A program made the translations under genes and the position numbers. From positions 44,138-108,137 of the forward strand of contig NZ_JASISP010000012.1 of assembly GCF_030063185.1 (NCBI RefSeq): a stretch of 64,000 nt of DNA, read 5' to 3'. Origin of the DNA: Arthrobacter sp. H35-D1. GTDB taxonomy: Bacteria > Actinomycetota > Actinomycetes > Actinomycetales > Micrococcaceae. Shown here in pieces: positions 26,838-37,085 of this stretch. How positions within the stretch are numbered: position 1 is the stretch's first letter; each line of letters starts with the position of its first letter. The notes beneath the pieces were generated by a model. It was not told the origin of the DNA. It did not search any database and saw only the letters and a program-made list of their open reading frames with translations.

Positions 26838-27345
26838 GGACTTTTCCGCCAAGCGGGACTTTTCGGCACTGGTCCCTGTCAGCTATGTCATCTTCCGGCG
26901 GCGCGGATCTGTCCTGCTGCAACTTCGCGAGGGAACCGGGTATCTGGACGGCCACTGGGCCACAGCAGCAGCCGGCCACGTTGAGCCGGGCGAATCCGTG
27001 CAGGCAGCGGCGCGCCGCGAGGCCGCGGAAGAACTTGGTGTTGTCATTGCCGCCGAAGAGCTTGTTCCGTTGACGGTGATGCACCGGGCGGCCCGGCCCG
27101 GTGAGGCCGCAGGTGGCAGGGTGGACTTTTTCTTCAGCTGTGAGTCTTGGACGGGCAGTCCCCGCATCATGGAGCCAAGCAAGGCTGCAGGTCTCGCGTG
27201 GTTCTGCTTGGCGGACCTGCCCGAGGCTGTGGTGCCCCACGAGCGGTACGTCCTCGAGCGGTTGGCTGCCGGGCTGCCAGCATTCCTTGGCTACGGTCTC
27301 GAAAGCTACGGCTTCGAATCCGGTGCGGCCGGCGAGCATGGCTGA
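26830..27345 (+). CDS. Nudix hydrolase
   Basis: The 171-residue protein has a full Nudix box [20 protein letters not shown] followed by LGV (GX5EX7REUXEEXGU). It starts at ATG 26830, overlapping umuD by 8 bp, and its own end overlaps the umuC start. Nudix enzymes hydrolyse nucleoside diphosphates linked to another moiety, for example oxidised dNTPs. Being inside an SOS-controlled umuDC operon, nucleotide-pool cleaning during damage is a plausible role, by inference. Confidence 0.88.
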   Translation: MSRDFSAKRDFSALVPVSYVIFRRRGSVLLQLREGTGYLDGHWATAAAGHVEPGESVQAAARREAAEELGVVIAAEELVPLTVMHRAARPGEAAGGRVDFFFSCESWTGSPRIMEPSKAAGLAWFCLADLPEAVVPHERYVLERLAAGLPAFLGYGLESYGFESGAAGEHG

Positions 27346-27562
27346 AGCAGCCATGGGCAGCTCCCACATCGCCCTGGTGGACGTCAACAACTTCTATGTC
27401 TCGTGCGAGCGGGTGTTTGACCCGGCACTGGAAGGCCGTCCCGTCGTCGTGCTGTCCAACAACGACGGCTGTGTGGTGGCGCGCTCGCAGGAGGCCAAGG
27501 ATTTGGGCATTGCCACGGGTGCTCCGTGGTTTCAGCTCCGGGCCCAAGCGAAGACTTTATAG
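27338..27562 (+). pseudogene. umuC: umuC (DNA polymerase V catalytic subunit), 5' fragment
   Basis: ATG 27338 opens [19 protein letters not shown] and [20 protein letters not shown], the first Y-family polymerase motifs including catalytic aspartate in DVNNFY. After RAQAKT the reading enters foreign DNA at about 27559 and stops at 27562 after 74 residues. The next part of the same protein, LVARSSNYELYGD, is found at 39866. The polymerase is therefore disrupted by a 12.3 kb insertion. Confidence 0.9.
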
Positions 27563-28216
27563 GTAACCCGCGGTATTCGTTTTCGCGTTATTCCCCCACT
27601 GCAATGACCAACAAGCAAGCGCAGAGCCCTGACGAACACAGCCATTTAGCCATCCATGGTTACACTAACCACCGGCAGCGCCTTCCAATACTGGAAGGCG
27701 CATCAGCTTCTCTGCGCAACCAAACAGCAGGGCCTCCAGCACACTATGGACGCACTGCGGCGCCGAATGGAAACGAGTCGGCCAAATAGACAGACACCCC
27801 AGGGCAGCACAATTTCTTCAGCCAAACCAGGTGTCTGGGTCACCCGGTGAAAGGCTGTGGATGGTTTCAAATCGTGTGTCGTATTGCGCCCGGTCACCGC
27901 GCATTTTTGCTGGGTATACGCGAATCGACGGGCCGCGGGAACTCGCCGATGGCTGTTATTTTCCGATGGCGCCTGAACTGATCGTCCAAAGTCGTCTGCA
28001 TTGCCGGGCTCCGTGTCCATATTGGGGAACGTCTTGCATGGCATTTCGCCATCCCGAATGACCATGGCGAGCTCAATCGGTCGTTACAAGGCTCAATTTT
28101 CCAGGTTCAGGATCGAGCTCCCCGTCCCCTTGACTTAAGGCACTGCTACGGAGGAATGTTTCTGTTATGTAGCAGCCAGCTTCGAAAAACTTGGTGAGCT
28201 AGATTGGGGAGTAAAG
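27563..28216. other. Left part of the insertion, no gene assigned
   Basis: About 650 bp with noticeably lower GC than the flanking umu genes. Short frames exist on both strands but none shows a family match, a good ribosome-binding site or consistent codon use. It probably contains the promoter for the secreted-protein gene at 28217 and the left boundary of the element. Confidence 0.4.
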
Positions 28217-28756
28217 ATGTTTAGTTTCAAGCGATCAACAGTGACCACGATGGCTGTGGTAGTCCTGCTTATAATCGGTGTTTCCGGTACTTCACAAGCA
28301 GCTTCGGCCGCGGTTCCCTTTGGTAATAGTGCGCAAACGTCCTCAGCATCGGCGGCGGCGACTGATCTGCCGCCAATTGCGATTCCCATGGTCGCCGTCC
28401 CACACGAGAGCACGAAGACTGGAGCGCAGCCCAACGTTGTGATTCCTGGCAACTGCGGCACCGCGTTCTTGTATCCGAGTAATGCCGGGCATTATATCCA
28501 TTATGATTTCGGATATGAGTACCTCAACAACGGTCCAATCTATGTCACCGCCCACGTCGGAGCAACGAATGAAGACAATGGCTATGCTGATGTAAATAGC
28601 TTCAGTGAAGCGTCGTTTTCAAGTTCGTGGGAGAAGCAGGGCAGCCTCTACACGGGCAACGGAGTGAACGTAGTTTCTGCATATATCTACGTGACCGGAT
28701 TTCTTCGCGATTGCGTGAGCTCCCCGAACCTTTACCAAGTGGTGTATGTCTATTGA
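28217..28756 (+). CDS. Hypothetical secreted protein (cargo)
   Basis: The 179-residue protein has a Sec signal peptide: basic start MFSFKRS, hydrophobic core MAVVVLLIIGVSG and likely cleavage after SQAASA. The mature part is small, aromatic and beta-rich (YIHYDFGYEYLNNGPIYVTAH, ending in YQVVYVY) with two cysteines (NCG, RDC) that could form a disulfide. GGGGAG lies 7 bases before the ATG. I recognise no family. Base composition is AT-richer than the chromosome, consistent with transfer. Confidence 0.6.
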   Translation: MFSFKRSTVTTMAVVVLLIIGVSGTSQAASAAVPFGNSAQTSSASAAATDLPPIAIPMVAVPHESTKTGAQPNVVIPGNCGTAFLYPSNAGHYIHYDFGYEYLNNGPIYVTAHVGATNEDNGYADVNSFSEASFSSSWEKQGSLYTGNGVNVVSAYIYVTGFLRDCVSSPNLYQVVYVY

Positions 28757-28869
28757 GCCACCATTTAGCAGGTAGGACAGTTCCGACAGGCGACAGAAAA
28801 GTGTGGTCGCGTTCTGGAATTCCGCCTTACCTTGCAGGAGTTCCAGAACGCTGAGAGGCTGGTGGACGG

Positions 28870-29406
28870 ATGCGAAAAGTAACCAACTTACACGGTTTTG
28901 ACCCCTCCAAGAACTTCTTCTCATTGCCCTTGGCTCAGGCCAGAGAGATCGCTTCGCGAGTGGTGGTTCCTGTGGTGGCTCAGGCCGCCGAGACGGGCGA
29001 GCTATTGAATGTCAGGGGGCATGAGGTTCTTCGCGACGCCCTCGCGGGCGAGTTCCCTAGCCTCTCGGCGGATGGGCTTTTCAGCCTCGCCGAGGAGGTG
29101 GCCGGGACTGCCTGCATGATCGCTACTGTCGAGTGGCGCAAGGCGGGCTACAGGCCGGGGGACAGCCCGACAGTCGGGCTGTCCGCACTTGCAGGTGCAT
29201 TGCTGATCCACCTGTACGCGTCCCCCGAGTCTCTGCCCGCCCAGCTCTGTGTCGCCACGTGGGATGAACATGCAACGCTCTACAAGCATTCCAATTACCG
29301 GCCACCGCACCCCACGAAGGATGCGATGCGGCAGTGGGCTCAACTGGGTAGAGAACATCAACAATCCATGTACGAATATTGGCAGGCACTGCAAGCCAAC
29401 CCTTGA
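28870..29406 (+). CDS. Hypothetical protein (cargo)
   Basis: A 178-residue soluble protein with several amphipathic helices (SLPLAQAREIASRVVVPVVAQ) and a conserved-looking middle EVAGTACMIATVEW. No motif allows a functional call. It follows the secreted-protein gene by 113 bp in the same direction inside the inserted DNA. Confidence 0.5.
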   Translation: MRKVTNLHGFDPSKNFFSLPLAQAREIASRVVVPVVAQAAETGELLNVRGHEVLRDALAGEFPSLSADGLFSLAEEVAGTACMIATVEWRKAGYRPGDSPTVGLSALAGALLIHLYASPESLPAQLCVATWDEHATLYKHSNYRPPHPTKDAMRQWAQLGREHQQSMYEYWQALQANP

Positions 29407-29514
29407 AAAGCACTATGCAGAGACGTCCTGCGACTCGCCGAACAATGCGCGTGTTGCTGGAAGTTTCGTTTCCGAAGCTGACAGCACGCGCATCAGAAGT
29501 CACCTCCACGGCCA

Positions 29515-29957
29515 CTATCTCGGGTTCAGGAGCTTCGTCCCATCACTACGGAGTTCGCCCGTGGGCGAGATGTGCCGGTAGAGGGTTTGGCGGGTAATGC
29601 CGAGTTCCGTGCACAGATCACCAACCATGGTTTGGGTTTGGCTCACAGCGGCCACCGCCAGACAGACCTTTCCCGGTGTCATCTTGTGGGGGCAGCCGCC
29701 TTTCCGGCCACGGGCACGTGCGGCAGCAAGGCCTGTGATGGTTCGTTCGGAGATGAGGGCTCGCTCGGAATCGGCCAGGGCGGCGAAGTTCTCGAGTGCG
29801 AGTTTGCCTGAGGCGGTGGTGGTGTCGATGGCCGCGCCCTCCCCGGTGAGGACCTTGAGCCCGATACCGCGTCCGGTGAGGTCGTGAACAGTGTTCACCA
29901 AATGGCGCAGGTCCCGACCCAGATTCCACACCAACAGGGTGCCACCGGCTTACGGGA
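29515..29957 (-). pseudogene. Serine recombinase (resolvase/invertase), N-terminus missing
   Basis: The frame encodes the end of the catalytic domain and the DNA-binding tail: TLLVWNLGRDLRHLVNTV, ALADSERALISERTITGLAA, ARGRKGG and a C-terminal helix-turn-helix (LGITRQTLYRHI). The first 60-70 residues with the active-site serine are gone. Similarity ends near 29957, which may mark one boundary of the adjacent recombinase module. Confidence 0.8.
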
Positions 29958-30186
29958 CTGTAGCGTATTGAATCCGACATATCGCAGCTCCCTGGGTCTG
30001 CCGCCTAGTCGGTGCCCTTGCGCGGCCGTGCAATGTTCTGCCGGTGATTGTGAGCAGTGCTAGCGCCGAAATCGTTTCAGTCGGTTATCCGCCTAGATTT
30101 TCGGTAGGTCTGTGATTCGTCGCAGAATCCATGTGTGTGTCGTGGCCGCTGCTTGATTGGTTGTTGCTTCCACCTCAGTTTCCTCC
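29958..30186. other. Spacer between resolvase fragment and zinc-ribbon gene
   Basis: Noncoding, lower GC. It probably contains the downstream end of the module. No convincing match to the region downstream of the second module (59966-60321) was seen by eye. Confidence 0.3.
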
Positions 30187-32016
30187 CTAAGTTAGTGTTT
30201 CGATACTTCCTGTGATTGGAGCGTCCTCTGGATTTGGGTTGTGCGGGCTAGTTATCAGTCCTGCATATCTGGCATTGCTGGCGGAGACGGCGTTTGACCA
30301 CCGAATAGCAGCCGAAATTTCAAGGCCCGTAAGACGAGCAAGAATGACCGGTGGAAGTTGCCCAGACAATGAGGCAAGGGCCCCTGCTCGCGCGTGGCTG
30401 GGCAGTATTCCGAGAGACTTGAGCCGCAAAGCTAGCGAAGCCGGTGCCAACGGATAGCCAGAGCGGGTGCCAGGGATCAGCCACTTGTGGTCTTCGACGG
30501 ATCCAAACATGCGCGTTGCCCCTCTCGTTGCCAGTGCGAGAGAAGCGATGTCGCCGACGGCCGCAGGTAACGCCAGCGGTTGACTGCCGAGACTAATGAA
30601 CACAATGCCGCCCACCATCGAGAAATCCTTGATTTGAAGTTGAACGATGCGGTTGGTACGGATGCCATAAAGAAGTACAAGTGCGGCGGCGAGGCGCGTT
30701 CGCGGATCAAGCGAGATCGTTTCAAGGATCATCGTCAGCAAACGCAATCGGTCGGTTTCATCGGCGCCGGCCACGTTAAGCTGGGACCGAGGGATAGCCG
30801 GAACAGCCAAACGTGTGCAGTAGTGATTACGTCTCGCCCAGGCAAGAAATGGGTGGATCAGCCTTCTTGAAATTGGGTCTTTGGCGATCCAACGGTCAAC
30901 ATGGCCTTGCGTGGCGCTGGCCAAGGCCTCGCCATGTTTACTAACCCATTTCAGGAAGTTGATAACGTCTTTGAGTTCACGCCGCCGGCTGTCAGCTTGA
31001 ACGGTTCGCACCTGGGATTCCTGCTGGCGTAGGACCCGCAGGTGCCGCCATCTGGCAAATTGGATGAATGCATGACGTTCTCGCAGTACAGGAATTGTGT
31101 CTGCCGCACGAGCAATCCATGTCTCAAACCGGGCGAGAATCTCATCGCGTTGGGGGAGTAGCCCGTACTCCACCAGAAATGCACGAACTGCCCTCGTTTT
31201 TGCCTCAGTCCCGGCCTCATCGACGGCGGCATGATCGAGCTGTCCTGTTGCGCTCAGAAGGCGCTGCAACAATGCGACCGTCGTTTTGTACCGAAAGGTG
31301 CTCAGTACTCGTTCCGGATCAGCTTTTAGGCATGCGGTGCGTAGTGGCCCTATCCGCGGGTCTGAATCAATGAGGGGTTGAGGGAACAGTAGGTTGATCT
31401 TATCGTCGGCCTCGCATCGGTCGCACAGCCGCGACTGGCGGAGATGTTCATGGTGTCCACAGCGTCGGCAACCACGGAACGAGGCTGGCTGCCGGGGGTA
31501 GCACGTGGGGCAGTAGGGCGAGTTGTTGACCCTGCCGTTGACGATGAGGTCTTTGCGGCATTGCGTGCAGGTCTCGATGATTGGATCGACGCAGGACCAA
31601 CACATAGCTTGGCCATCTTCCATTCGGCGTCTGATGAGACGTATCTGGCCGCATGTCAGGCAGGGTTCCCGTCGATTCGCGCACTGTTCACAAATCGCCT
31701 TCGTTGTTCCTTTGAAACGGCATTTTCGTTCGTTGCCGCACACCTGGCAGTAGTCATATTTCTGGGTGCTGCGGCAAGTTAGGCATATTGCCATTTCGCT
31801 TCCGGCAAAGCGGCACGGGGCTTCCTTTGCGCAAATGGTGCAAAGGCCGGTCCGGACGTTTGTTCTGCATATGCTGCAAACTGGCCCTTCAGGCGTTCGT
31901 GCTGCAATGAGGCGGTGGTGACCGCACAATGAACAATCTGCGGATTCATCAGCTAGACAATATGAGTATGGGCCGGGGCCTTCTGTTTCACGGCTTCCGT
32001 GGGTTGCCAGTGACAA
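30187..32016 (-). pseudogene. Multi-zinc-ribbon/recombinase-like protein, C-terminal part (module 1)
   Basis: The 609-codon frame continues the gene whose 5' part is at 37367-38236. It begins with a dense series of CxxC pairs (CSLCG, CSIC, CTIC, CLTC, CQVCG, CEQC, CLTCG, CWSC, CTQC, CPTC, CRRCG, CDRC). A helical region follows, then a tyrosine-recombinase-like domain: TRLAAALVLLYGIRTNRIVQ resembles the first catalytic-arginine segment, while the H-x-x-R box and tyrosine region are degenerate (RAGALASLSGQLPP, LTGLEISAAIRW). It is homologous in layout to 60322-62301. The upstream part was separated by an IS110 element; the TTG start is not expected to be native. Confidence 0.75.
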
Positions 32017-32089
32017 GCCTCTTGGCTTTCGGCCTTGATGGGCGTTGCATTGGTAGTGCCATATGTGATCTTTTTAGGAGGTCCCGGTC

Positions 32090-32371
32090 ATGTTTCATCA
32101 TACGTTTATTGGGCTTGATGTTCACGCGGTTTCTGTTGTTGGCTGCGCCTTGAATCCTGATACTGGTGAGTTGGTGAAGACGTCCATGGATGCGGATCCG
32201 GCGGTGGTGCTGGAATGGATCCAACGCTTTGAGGCGCCGGTGAGAGCTGTGTATGAATCCGGCCCCACCGGGTACGTGTTGGCCCGGTTCTTGCGGGAGG
32301 CCGGCATTGACTGCGTGATTGCGGCCTCCTCGAAACTGCTGCGGGCACCGGGCGACAAGATTAAGACGGAC
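32090..32371 (+). pseudogene. IS110-family transposase, 5' part
   Basis: ATG 32090 follows a strong AGGAGG. The frame encodes TFIGLDVHAVSVVGCALN (first acidic residue of the DEDD RuvC-like domain), AVYESGPTGYVLARFL, then GDKIKTD, where IS110 enzymes continue (K/R)RDA. The match stops after the aspartate codon ending at 32371. The rest resumes at 36261 with KRDAHVLVEML. Confidence 0.85.
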
Positions 32372-32447
32372 GTGTTAACCGAACTACCCAAGTCCAGCGG
32401 GGGAAACCATAGCCGGTGCCACGGTGCATCAGCTAGGTTCTGTTCCC

Positions 32448-33710
32448 ATGGACAACGAAGAGAGCATCCCACAGGATCTGGCCGCGCTGGAGGTGGCTCT
32501 GGCGGGTTCCCTGGTTGCGACCGGCGAACCCTTCGAACCGTATCGGCTGGTTGACGCGTCAGGGAGGAGCGTTGGGTCGGTGGCGGTCTACCTCGCCGAG
32601 TTGCTGGCCTGCGGCCGGTCGGTTAAGACGCTGCGCTCCTACGGCATGGACCTGTTGCGGTGGTTTCGGTTCTTGGCTGCATTCGAGGTGGAGTGGGACC
32701 AGGCGACCCGGGTCGAGGCGCGTGACTTCTGCCGGTGGTTGCAGGTTGCCCGGAAACCGGTGCGGCCGCATTGGCGGTATCCCGAGGGCGGCGGCCCCGC
32801 TTCCGAGGAGACGCATGAAACTGAAATGGCGGATCCAGGGCCGGGCACGGTGCCGGACGCCGACCGGTACGCCGCAGTGACGGTTGCGCATTGCGAGAGC
32901 GTGTTACGCAGCTTCTATGACTTCCATCTGGAGGCGGGCTCCGGGCCGATGCTCAACCCCTTTCCGCTGGCGCGGGCCCGGGCAGGTTCCAGGGCCCGAG
33001 TGAAGCACAACCACGACGAAGGATTTGGCGGCAAGCGCGGGGGCCGGTATCGGCCCAAGGTGGTGACCCGGGCGCCACGGGCGATCCCCGATAGGCAATT
33101 CGACCAGTTGTTTGCCAAGCTGGGTTCCCATAGGGATCGGGCTTTGGTGGCGTTTTGGGTCTCGACCGGCGCCCGTGCCTCGGAATTGCTGGGTGCCACG
33201 GTGGCTGACGCCGATCCCGGGCAGCAGCTGATGACCGTGATCCGCAAGGGCACCGGCGCGCTGCAGCCCTTGCCGGCGGCACCGGACGCCTTTGTTTGGT
33301 TGCGCCTTTATCAGGTGCAAGTGCAGGGCCTGGTGCCGGCGGGCCGGGATGAACCGTTGTGGTGGACGTTGCGTCGTCCGTTCAGGGCCTTGACCTATGA
33401 CGCGGCGCGGGCGATGTTTGACCGGGCGAATACAGCGTTGGGCACGCATTGGTCGTTGCACGACCTTCGACACACGGCCGCGTACTGAATGGCACGGGAC
33501 CCGCAGATGCCACTGACAGATGTGCAATGGGTACTCGGCCACGCGTATTTATCGACCACCCAGCGCTATCTAAACCCGGTGACCGAGGAGGTGATAGCCG
33601 GTGTGTTGGCCTTCCACGCCCGGCAGCGCCTGCGGGATCCCGGCCCCACTCCCGCCCCGGATTACCGGCCCGAGAGCATGCAGATCCTCTTCGGAAAGGG
33701 CCCCTCATGA
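32448..33710 (+). pseudogene. Tn554 TnpA-like tyrosine recombinase with internal stop
   Basis: From ATG 32448 the frame has a core-binding domain (SVAVYLAELLACGRSVKTL), the first catalytic arginine in STGARASELLGA, and the HxLR box SLHDLRHTAAY. A TGA at 33486-33488 interrupts at this point; the same frame continues MARDPQMPLTDVQWVLGHAY and STTQRYLNPV with the catalytic tyrosine to 33710. CGA to TGA is the simplest explanation. Truncation removes the nucleophile, so the gene is likely dead unless the stop is read through. The stop overlaps the next gene (ATGA). Confidence 0.85.
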
Positions 33711-36223
33711 CCACCAACGACCAGCTGACCGGCACACCGGCGGAGGGCATCACGGCTGCGGACCAAACCGTGGCAGGCAGGATGGTGGCGCAAACCGGTG
33801 CGCAGTTAAGGGCAGGGTTCCCCGCCCGCGAGCTCGAGGCCGCGTGGCCTTCGACATGCCAGGACCGCGCTGCGGTGCTTGAACGGGTCTTTGCGGCCCC
33901 GTTCAGGTTGGAAAACCCCAGCAGCCAGCGACCACGGAACGCTGGGGTGCAGTCGGTGCTGGGTTGGCTCTCGTCGTTCCCTGGCGAGACTTGGCAGCAG
34001 CGGTGGCAGGCCAGCGGGGCCGAGGCCTCCTTGGACTGGCGGGACCTGTTCAGCGAGGATTCCACCAATCGGTGGCCGGCCGGTTCCCCGGCACCGCATC
34101 CAAGTCTTGGGTTGTTGGTCCTGATGTGTGCCGACGTGATCCGGCCAAGTCTTGGTTGGATCTTGCGTTTCGCCCCGGTCCGTCGATCGTTAGCCAGCGA
34201 GATGGCTCGTACGCGTGATAGACAGGCGTTTTCTGCCATGAACCGCACCTGCGTCGACGAAGAAGTCGGACTGCAATCCGGCCAGCAGGCACTGACCCAT
34301 ATTGCCGTGCTCATGGCGGCAAAGGGAGGGCTTGTTGCCAACGTTGAAGTCGGCGATTGCGTTGAGCTGCTGGAGATCACGGCTGAACTCCCCACGCGTA
34401 CCAACGGTTTCATTCGCAGCCCGCTGTTCTATCAGCTGCTGCGCTGGCATGGTGTCTTGGGCCAGGAAGCACCCGCCGCGATTGAAATGTTCTCCGGCAA
34501 CGGACAGCCCACCTGCGAACAACTGATCGACCGCTACAACCTCAAGTGCCGGCCGGTGAGGGACGTGCTCGTGGATTACTTGCGTGAACGCCAGATCGCC
34601 ATGGACTTCTCATCATTGCAACGTACGGCCTATTTGGTGGGCAAGTTGTTCTGGGCCGACCTCGAATCCCATCACCCCGGGATCGATTCGCTGAAGCTCC
34701 CACGCGACGTCGCGGCTTCCTGGAAGAAGCGGGTCATGACCCGTACCCGCACCAGTACCTCCCCCAACGGCCAACAAGTGCAGCGGACCACGGAACGGCT
34801 AGATGGCCGCAGCGTACTATCGGCGGTGCGCGTCTTCTACCTGGACCTGGCCGAGTGGGCCGATGAAGACCCTGCACGGTGGGGCCCGTGGGCGGTGCGT
34901 TGCCCGGTCAATGCCACGGATGTCTCCCACAAGAAAACCCGGTTGGCGCGTAAATCCCGGACGGACCAGCGGACCCGCGAACGCCTGCCGGTGTTGCCTG
35001 CACTGGTCTCGTGGGTCTACTCCGAACGGGAACGCACCAGCGCGCTGCTCGCCGCCGGCAAACGCACCGACCCCGGCGAACTCTTTACCGCTGAAGGCCA
35101 ACCAATGCGACGCTCAGTGATGACGACACCGGGTGGGAAGCACATCTGGGCCGAGCCCCCGAACGGAGGAAAAAGAGTTGACCTCATGTATGAAGAGCAC
35201 CGCGCCTTCTGGACCTGGGCCATGGTTGAGGTACTGCGACACACCGGCATCCGCATCGAGGAACTTTGTGAACTCTCGCACCACAGCCTGATCCAATACC
35301 GGCTGCCCGACACCGGTGCACTAATTCCCCTACTGCAGATAGCCCCCTCCAAGTCCGACGCCGAACGAATACTGGTCATCTCACCCGAACTTGCCGATGT
35401 CCTTTCCCAGATCGTGTCCCGGATCCGTGCGGGCCAACCCCACGTGCCAGCCGTAGTCTCCTACGACAAGAATGAACGCGTCTTCAACGCGCCCCTGCCG
35501 CTGCTGTTTCAATGGCGCCGACGCCTGGAAAACCGGGCCGTCTCCGAAACCGCCCTGCGCCACTACCTCGACCACGCGTTGGACGGGATCGGCATCAAGG
35601 ACGGTGGCGGGGATCCGATGCGCTACACCTTCCACGATTTCCGCCGACTCTTCATCACCGATGCGATCATGCACGGCATGCCACCACACATCGCCCAGCT
35701 GGTCGCCGGCCACCGCGACATCAACACGACCATGGGCTACAACTCCGTTTATCCCGAGGAAGTCATCAAAGGCCACCGGGAATTCATCGCCCGCCGCCGA
35801 TCCCTACGCCCGGCCCAGGAATACCGCACCCCCACCGATGCCGAGTGGGCCGAGTTCATCGGCCACTTCGAACACCGCAAGGTCGCCGTGGGTGACTGCG
35901 GACGCTCCTACGACACACCCTGCATCCACGAGCACAGCTGCCTGCGCTGCCCGCTGCTGCGGCCCGATCCAACGGCCAAGCCACGGTTGATCCAGATCCG
36001 CGACAACCTCATCGACCGAATCAAGGAAGCCGAGGCCCACCGCTGGCTCGGGGAAGCCGAGGGTCTGAAAGTCAGCCTCGCCGGAGCCCGAGCAAAATTG
36101 ACAGAAATGGATCAAATCACCGCACGCCGCACCACGACGACCCAACTCGGAATGCCAACCTTCACCCAAGCTGCCGGCCGGACCAACATCCAACAAAACC
36201 GTAACCAGAAAAACCCGCGTTGA
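33707..36223 (+). CDS. Tn554 TnpB-like tyrosine recombinase
   Basis: The 838-residue protein has a long N-terminal region and a C-terminal tyrosine recombinase domain. Arg box HTGIRIEELCELS, HDFRRLFITDAI, VAGHRDINTTMGY and a tyrosine shortly after (SVYPEE) are present, so the catalytic set seems complete. A cysteine group CIHEHSCLRCPLL and a coiled-coil-like tail (KEAEAHRWLGEAEGLKVSLA) follow, as in TnpB of this class. It starts at ATG 33707, overlapping the TnpA stop. Confidence 0.85.
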   Translation: MTTNDQLTGTPAEGITAADQTVAGRMVAQTGAQLRAGFPARELEAAWPSTCQDRAAVLERVFAAPFRLENPSSQRPRNAGVQSVLGWLSSFPGETWQQRWQASGAEASLDWRDLFSEDSTNRWPAGSPAPHPSLGLLVLMCADVIRPSLGWILRFAPVRRSLASEMARTRDRQAFSAMNRTCVDEEVGLQSGQQALTHIAVLMAAKGGLVANVEVGDCVELLEITAELPTRTNGFIRSPLFYQLLRWHGVLGQEAPAAIEMFSGNGQPTCEQLIDRYNLKCRPVRDVLVDYLRERQIAMDFSSLQRTAYLVGKLFWADLESHHPGIDSLKLPRDVAASWKKRVMTRTRTSTSPNGQQVQRTTERLDGRSVLSAVRVFYLDLAEWADEDPARWGPWAVRCPVNATDVSHKKTRLARKSRTDQRTRERLPVLPALVSWVYSERERTSALLAAGKRTDPGELFTAEGQPMRRSVMTTPGGKHIWAEPPNGGKRVDLMYEEHRAFWTWAMVEVLRHTGIRIEELCELSHHSLIQYRLPDTGALIPLLQIAPSKSDAERILVISPELADVLSQIVSRIRAGQPHVPAVVSYDKNERVFNAPLPLLFQWRRRLENRAVSETALRHYLDHALDGIGIKDGGGDPMRYTFHDFRRLFITDAIMHGMPPHIAQLVAGHRDINTTMGYNSVYPEEVIKGHREFIARRRSLRPAQEYRTPTDAEWAEFIGHFEHRKVAVGDCGRSYDTPCIHEHSCLRCPLLRPDPTAKPRLIQIRDNLIDRIKEAEAHRWLGEAEGLKVSLAGARAKLTEMDQITARRTTTTQLGMPTFTQAAGRTNIQQNRNQKNPR

Positions 36224-36260
36224 CACCGGACAGCCTTGAAATTCTTAGTTCGGAGAAGAC

Positions 36261-37085
36261 AAGCGTGATGCCCACGTGCTGGTGGAAATGCTGGCGACAG
36301 GATCTGTCACCGAGGTTCGGGTGCCTACGAGGGAGCAAGAGGACTTGCGGGATTTGTCCCGGCTGCGGTCCGTGGCGGCCAGGGATTTGTCCCATGCCCG
36401 TCAGCGGTTGAACGCGATTCTGCTCCGGCATGGGCTTCGGTACCCGAAGGACACGAAGTGGACGCAGGAACACGCGGCGTGGCTGCACCGGCAACGTTTT
36501 GACTCTCCGGTGCTGCAGTTCACCTACGAATCAGATATTGAGCAAGTTGAGCTGCTGGCCGCTCATTTGAAACGCATTGACCAACACGTCAGCGAGGTCG
36601 CCAAGGACTGCCAATACACCCCCGTCGTCGATGCCTTGATGTGCCTGCGCGGCATTCAAGTCACGACCGGGTTTGGGCTTGCCACGGAGATCGGAGACTG
36701 GACACGGTTCTCCGGATCTTCCATTGGATCCTATGTCGGTCTGGTGCCCAGCGAGCAGTCTTCAGGCCAATCTCGGCACCAAGGGCCGATCACCAGGGCT
36801 GGCAGCAAGTACGCCCGCAAGCTCCTGGTCGAAGCTGCGTGGCAACACAAAAAACCCTATTCCAGGCCCGGAATTCGGCTCGTGAAGCAGCTGGACCTGG
36901 TAGACCCGGTGACCCGGATTCGGGCACTGGAAGGCAACCACCGGCTGCACCGTAAATGGGAAGTCTTTGAGGCACGGAAGAAGAAGTCCGTCACAGCCAA
37001 TGCCGCAATCGCCCGGGAACTTGCCGGCTGGTGTTGGTCCCTCGCCGCACCCCTACAGCAAGGGGAACACATGCATGCGGCCTAA
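36261..37085 (+). pseudogene. IS110-family transposase, 3' part
   Basis: Begins KRDAHVLVEMLATGSVTEV, continuing the enzyme from 32371. Then LRDLSRLRSVAARDLSHARQ (coiled-coil region) and the C-terminal Tnp domain: LMCLRGIQVTTGFGLATEIG, FSGSSIGSYVGLVPSEQSSG and TRAGSKYARKLLVEAAW with the catalytic serine region. The two halves together would make about 370 residues, the normal family length. Confidence 0.88.

Larger units (their letters stand above)
32372..36260 (+). mobile_element. Tn554-like two-recombinase element inside the IS110 transposase
   Basis: The 3,889 bp insert lies between the codons for KIKTD and KRDA of the IS110 transposase. It carries two overlapping tyrosine recombinase genes in the TnpA-TnpB order of Tn554-type elements and nothing else. 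There is no TnpC-like gene and no resistance cargo. Only GAC is shared at both junctions. The ends have no evident terminal inverted repeats, as in Tn554. Confidence 0.75.

Noticed and set aside
30187..32016. Reading the 609-codon zinc-ribbon frame as a complete independent gene
   Set aside because: Its TTG start lies in IS110-derived DNA, the N-terminal part matching module 2 is missing, and that part is found at 37367-38236 on the other side of the IS110 element.
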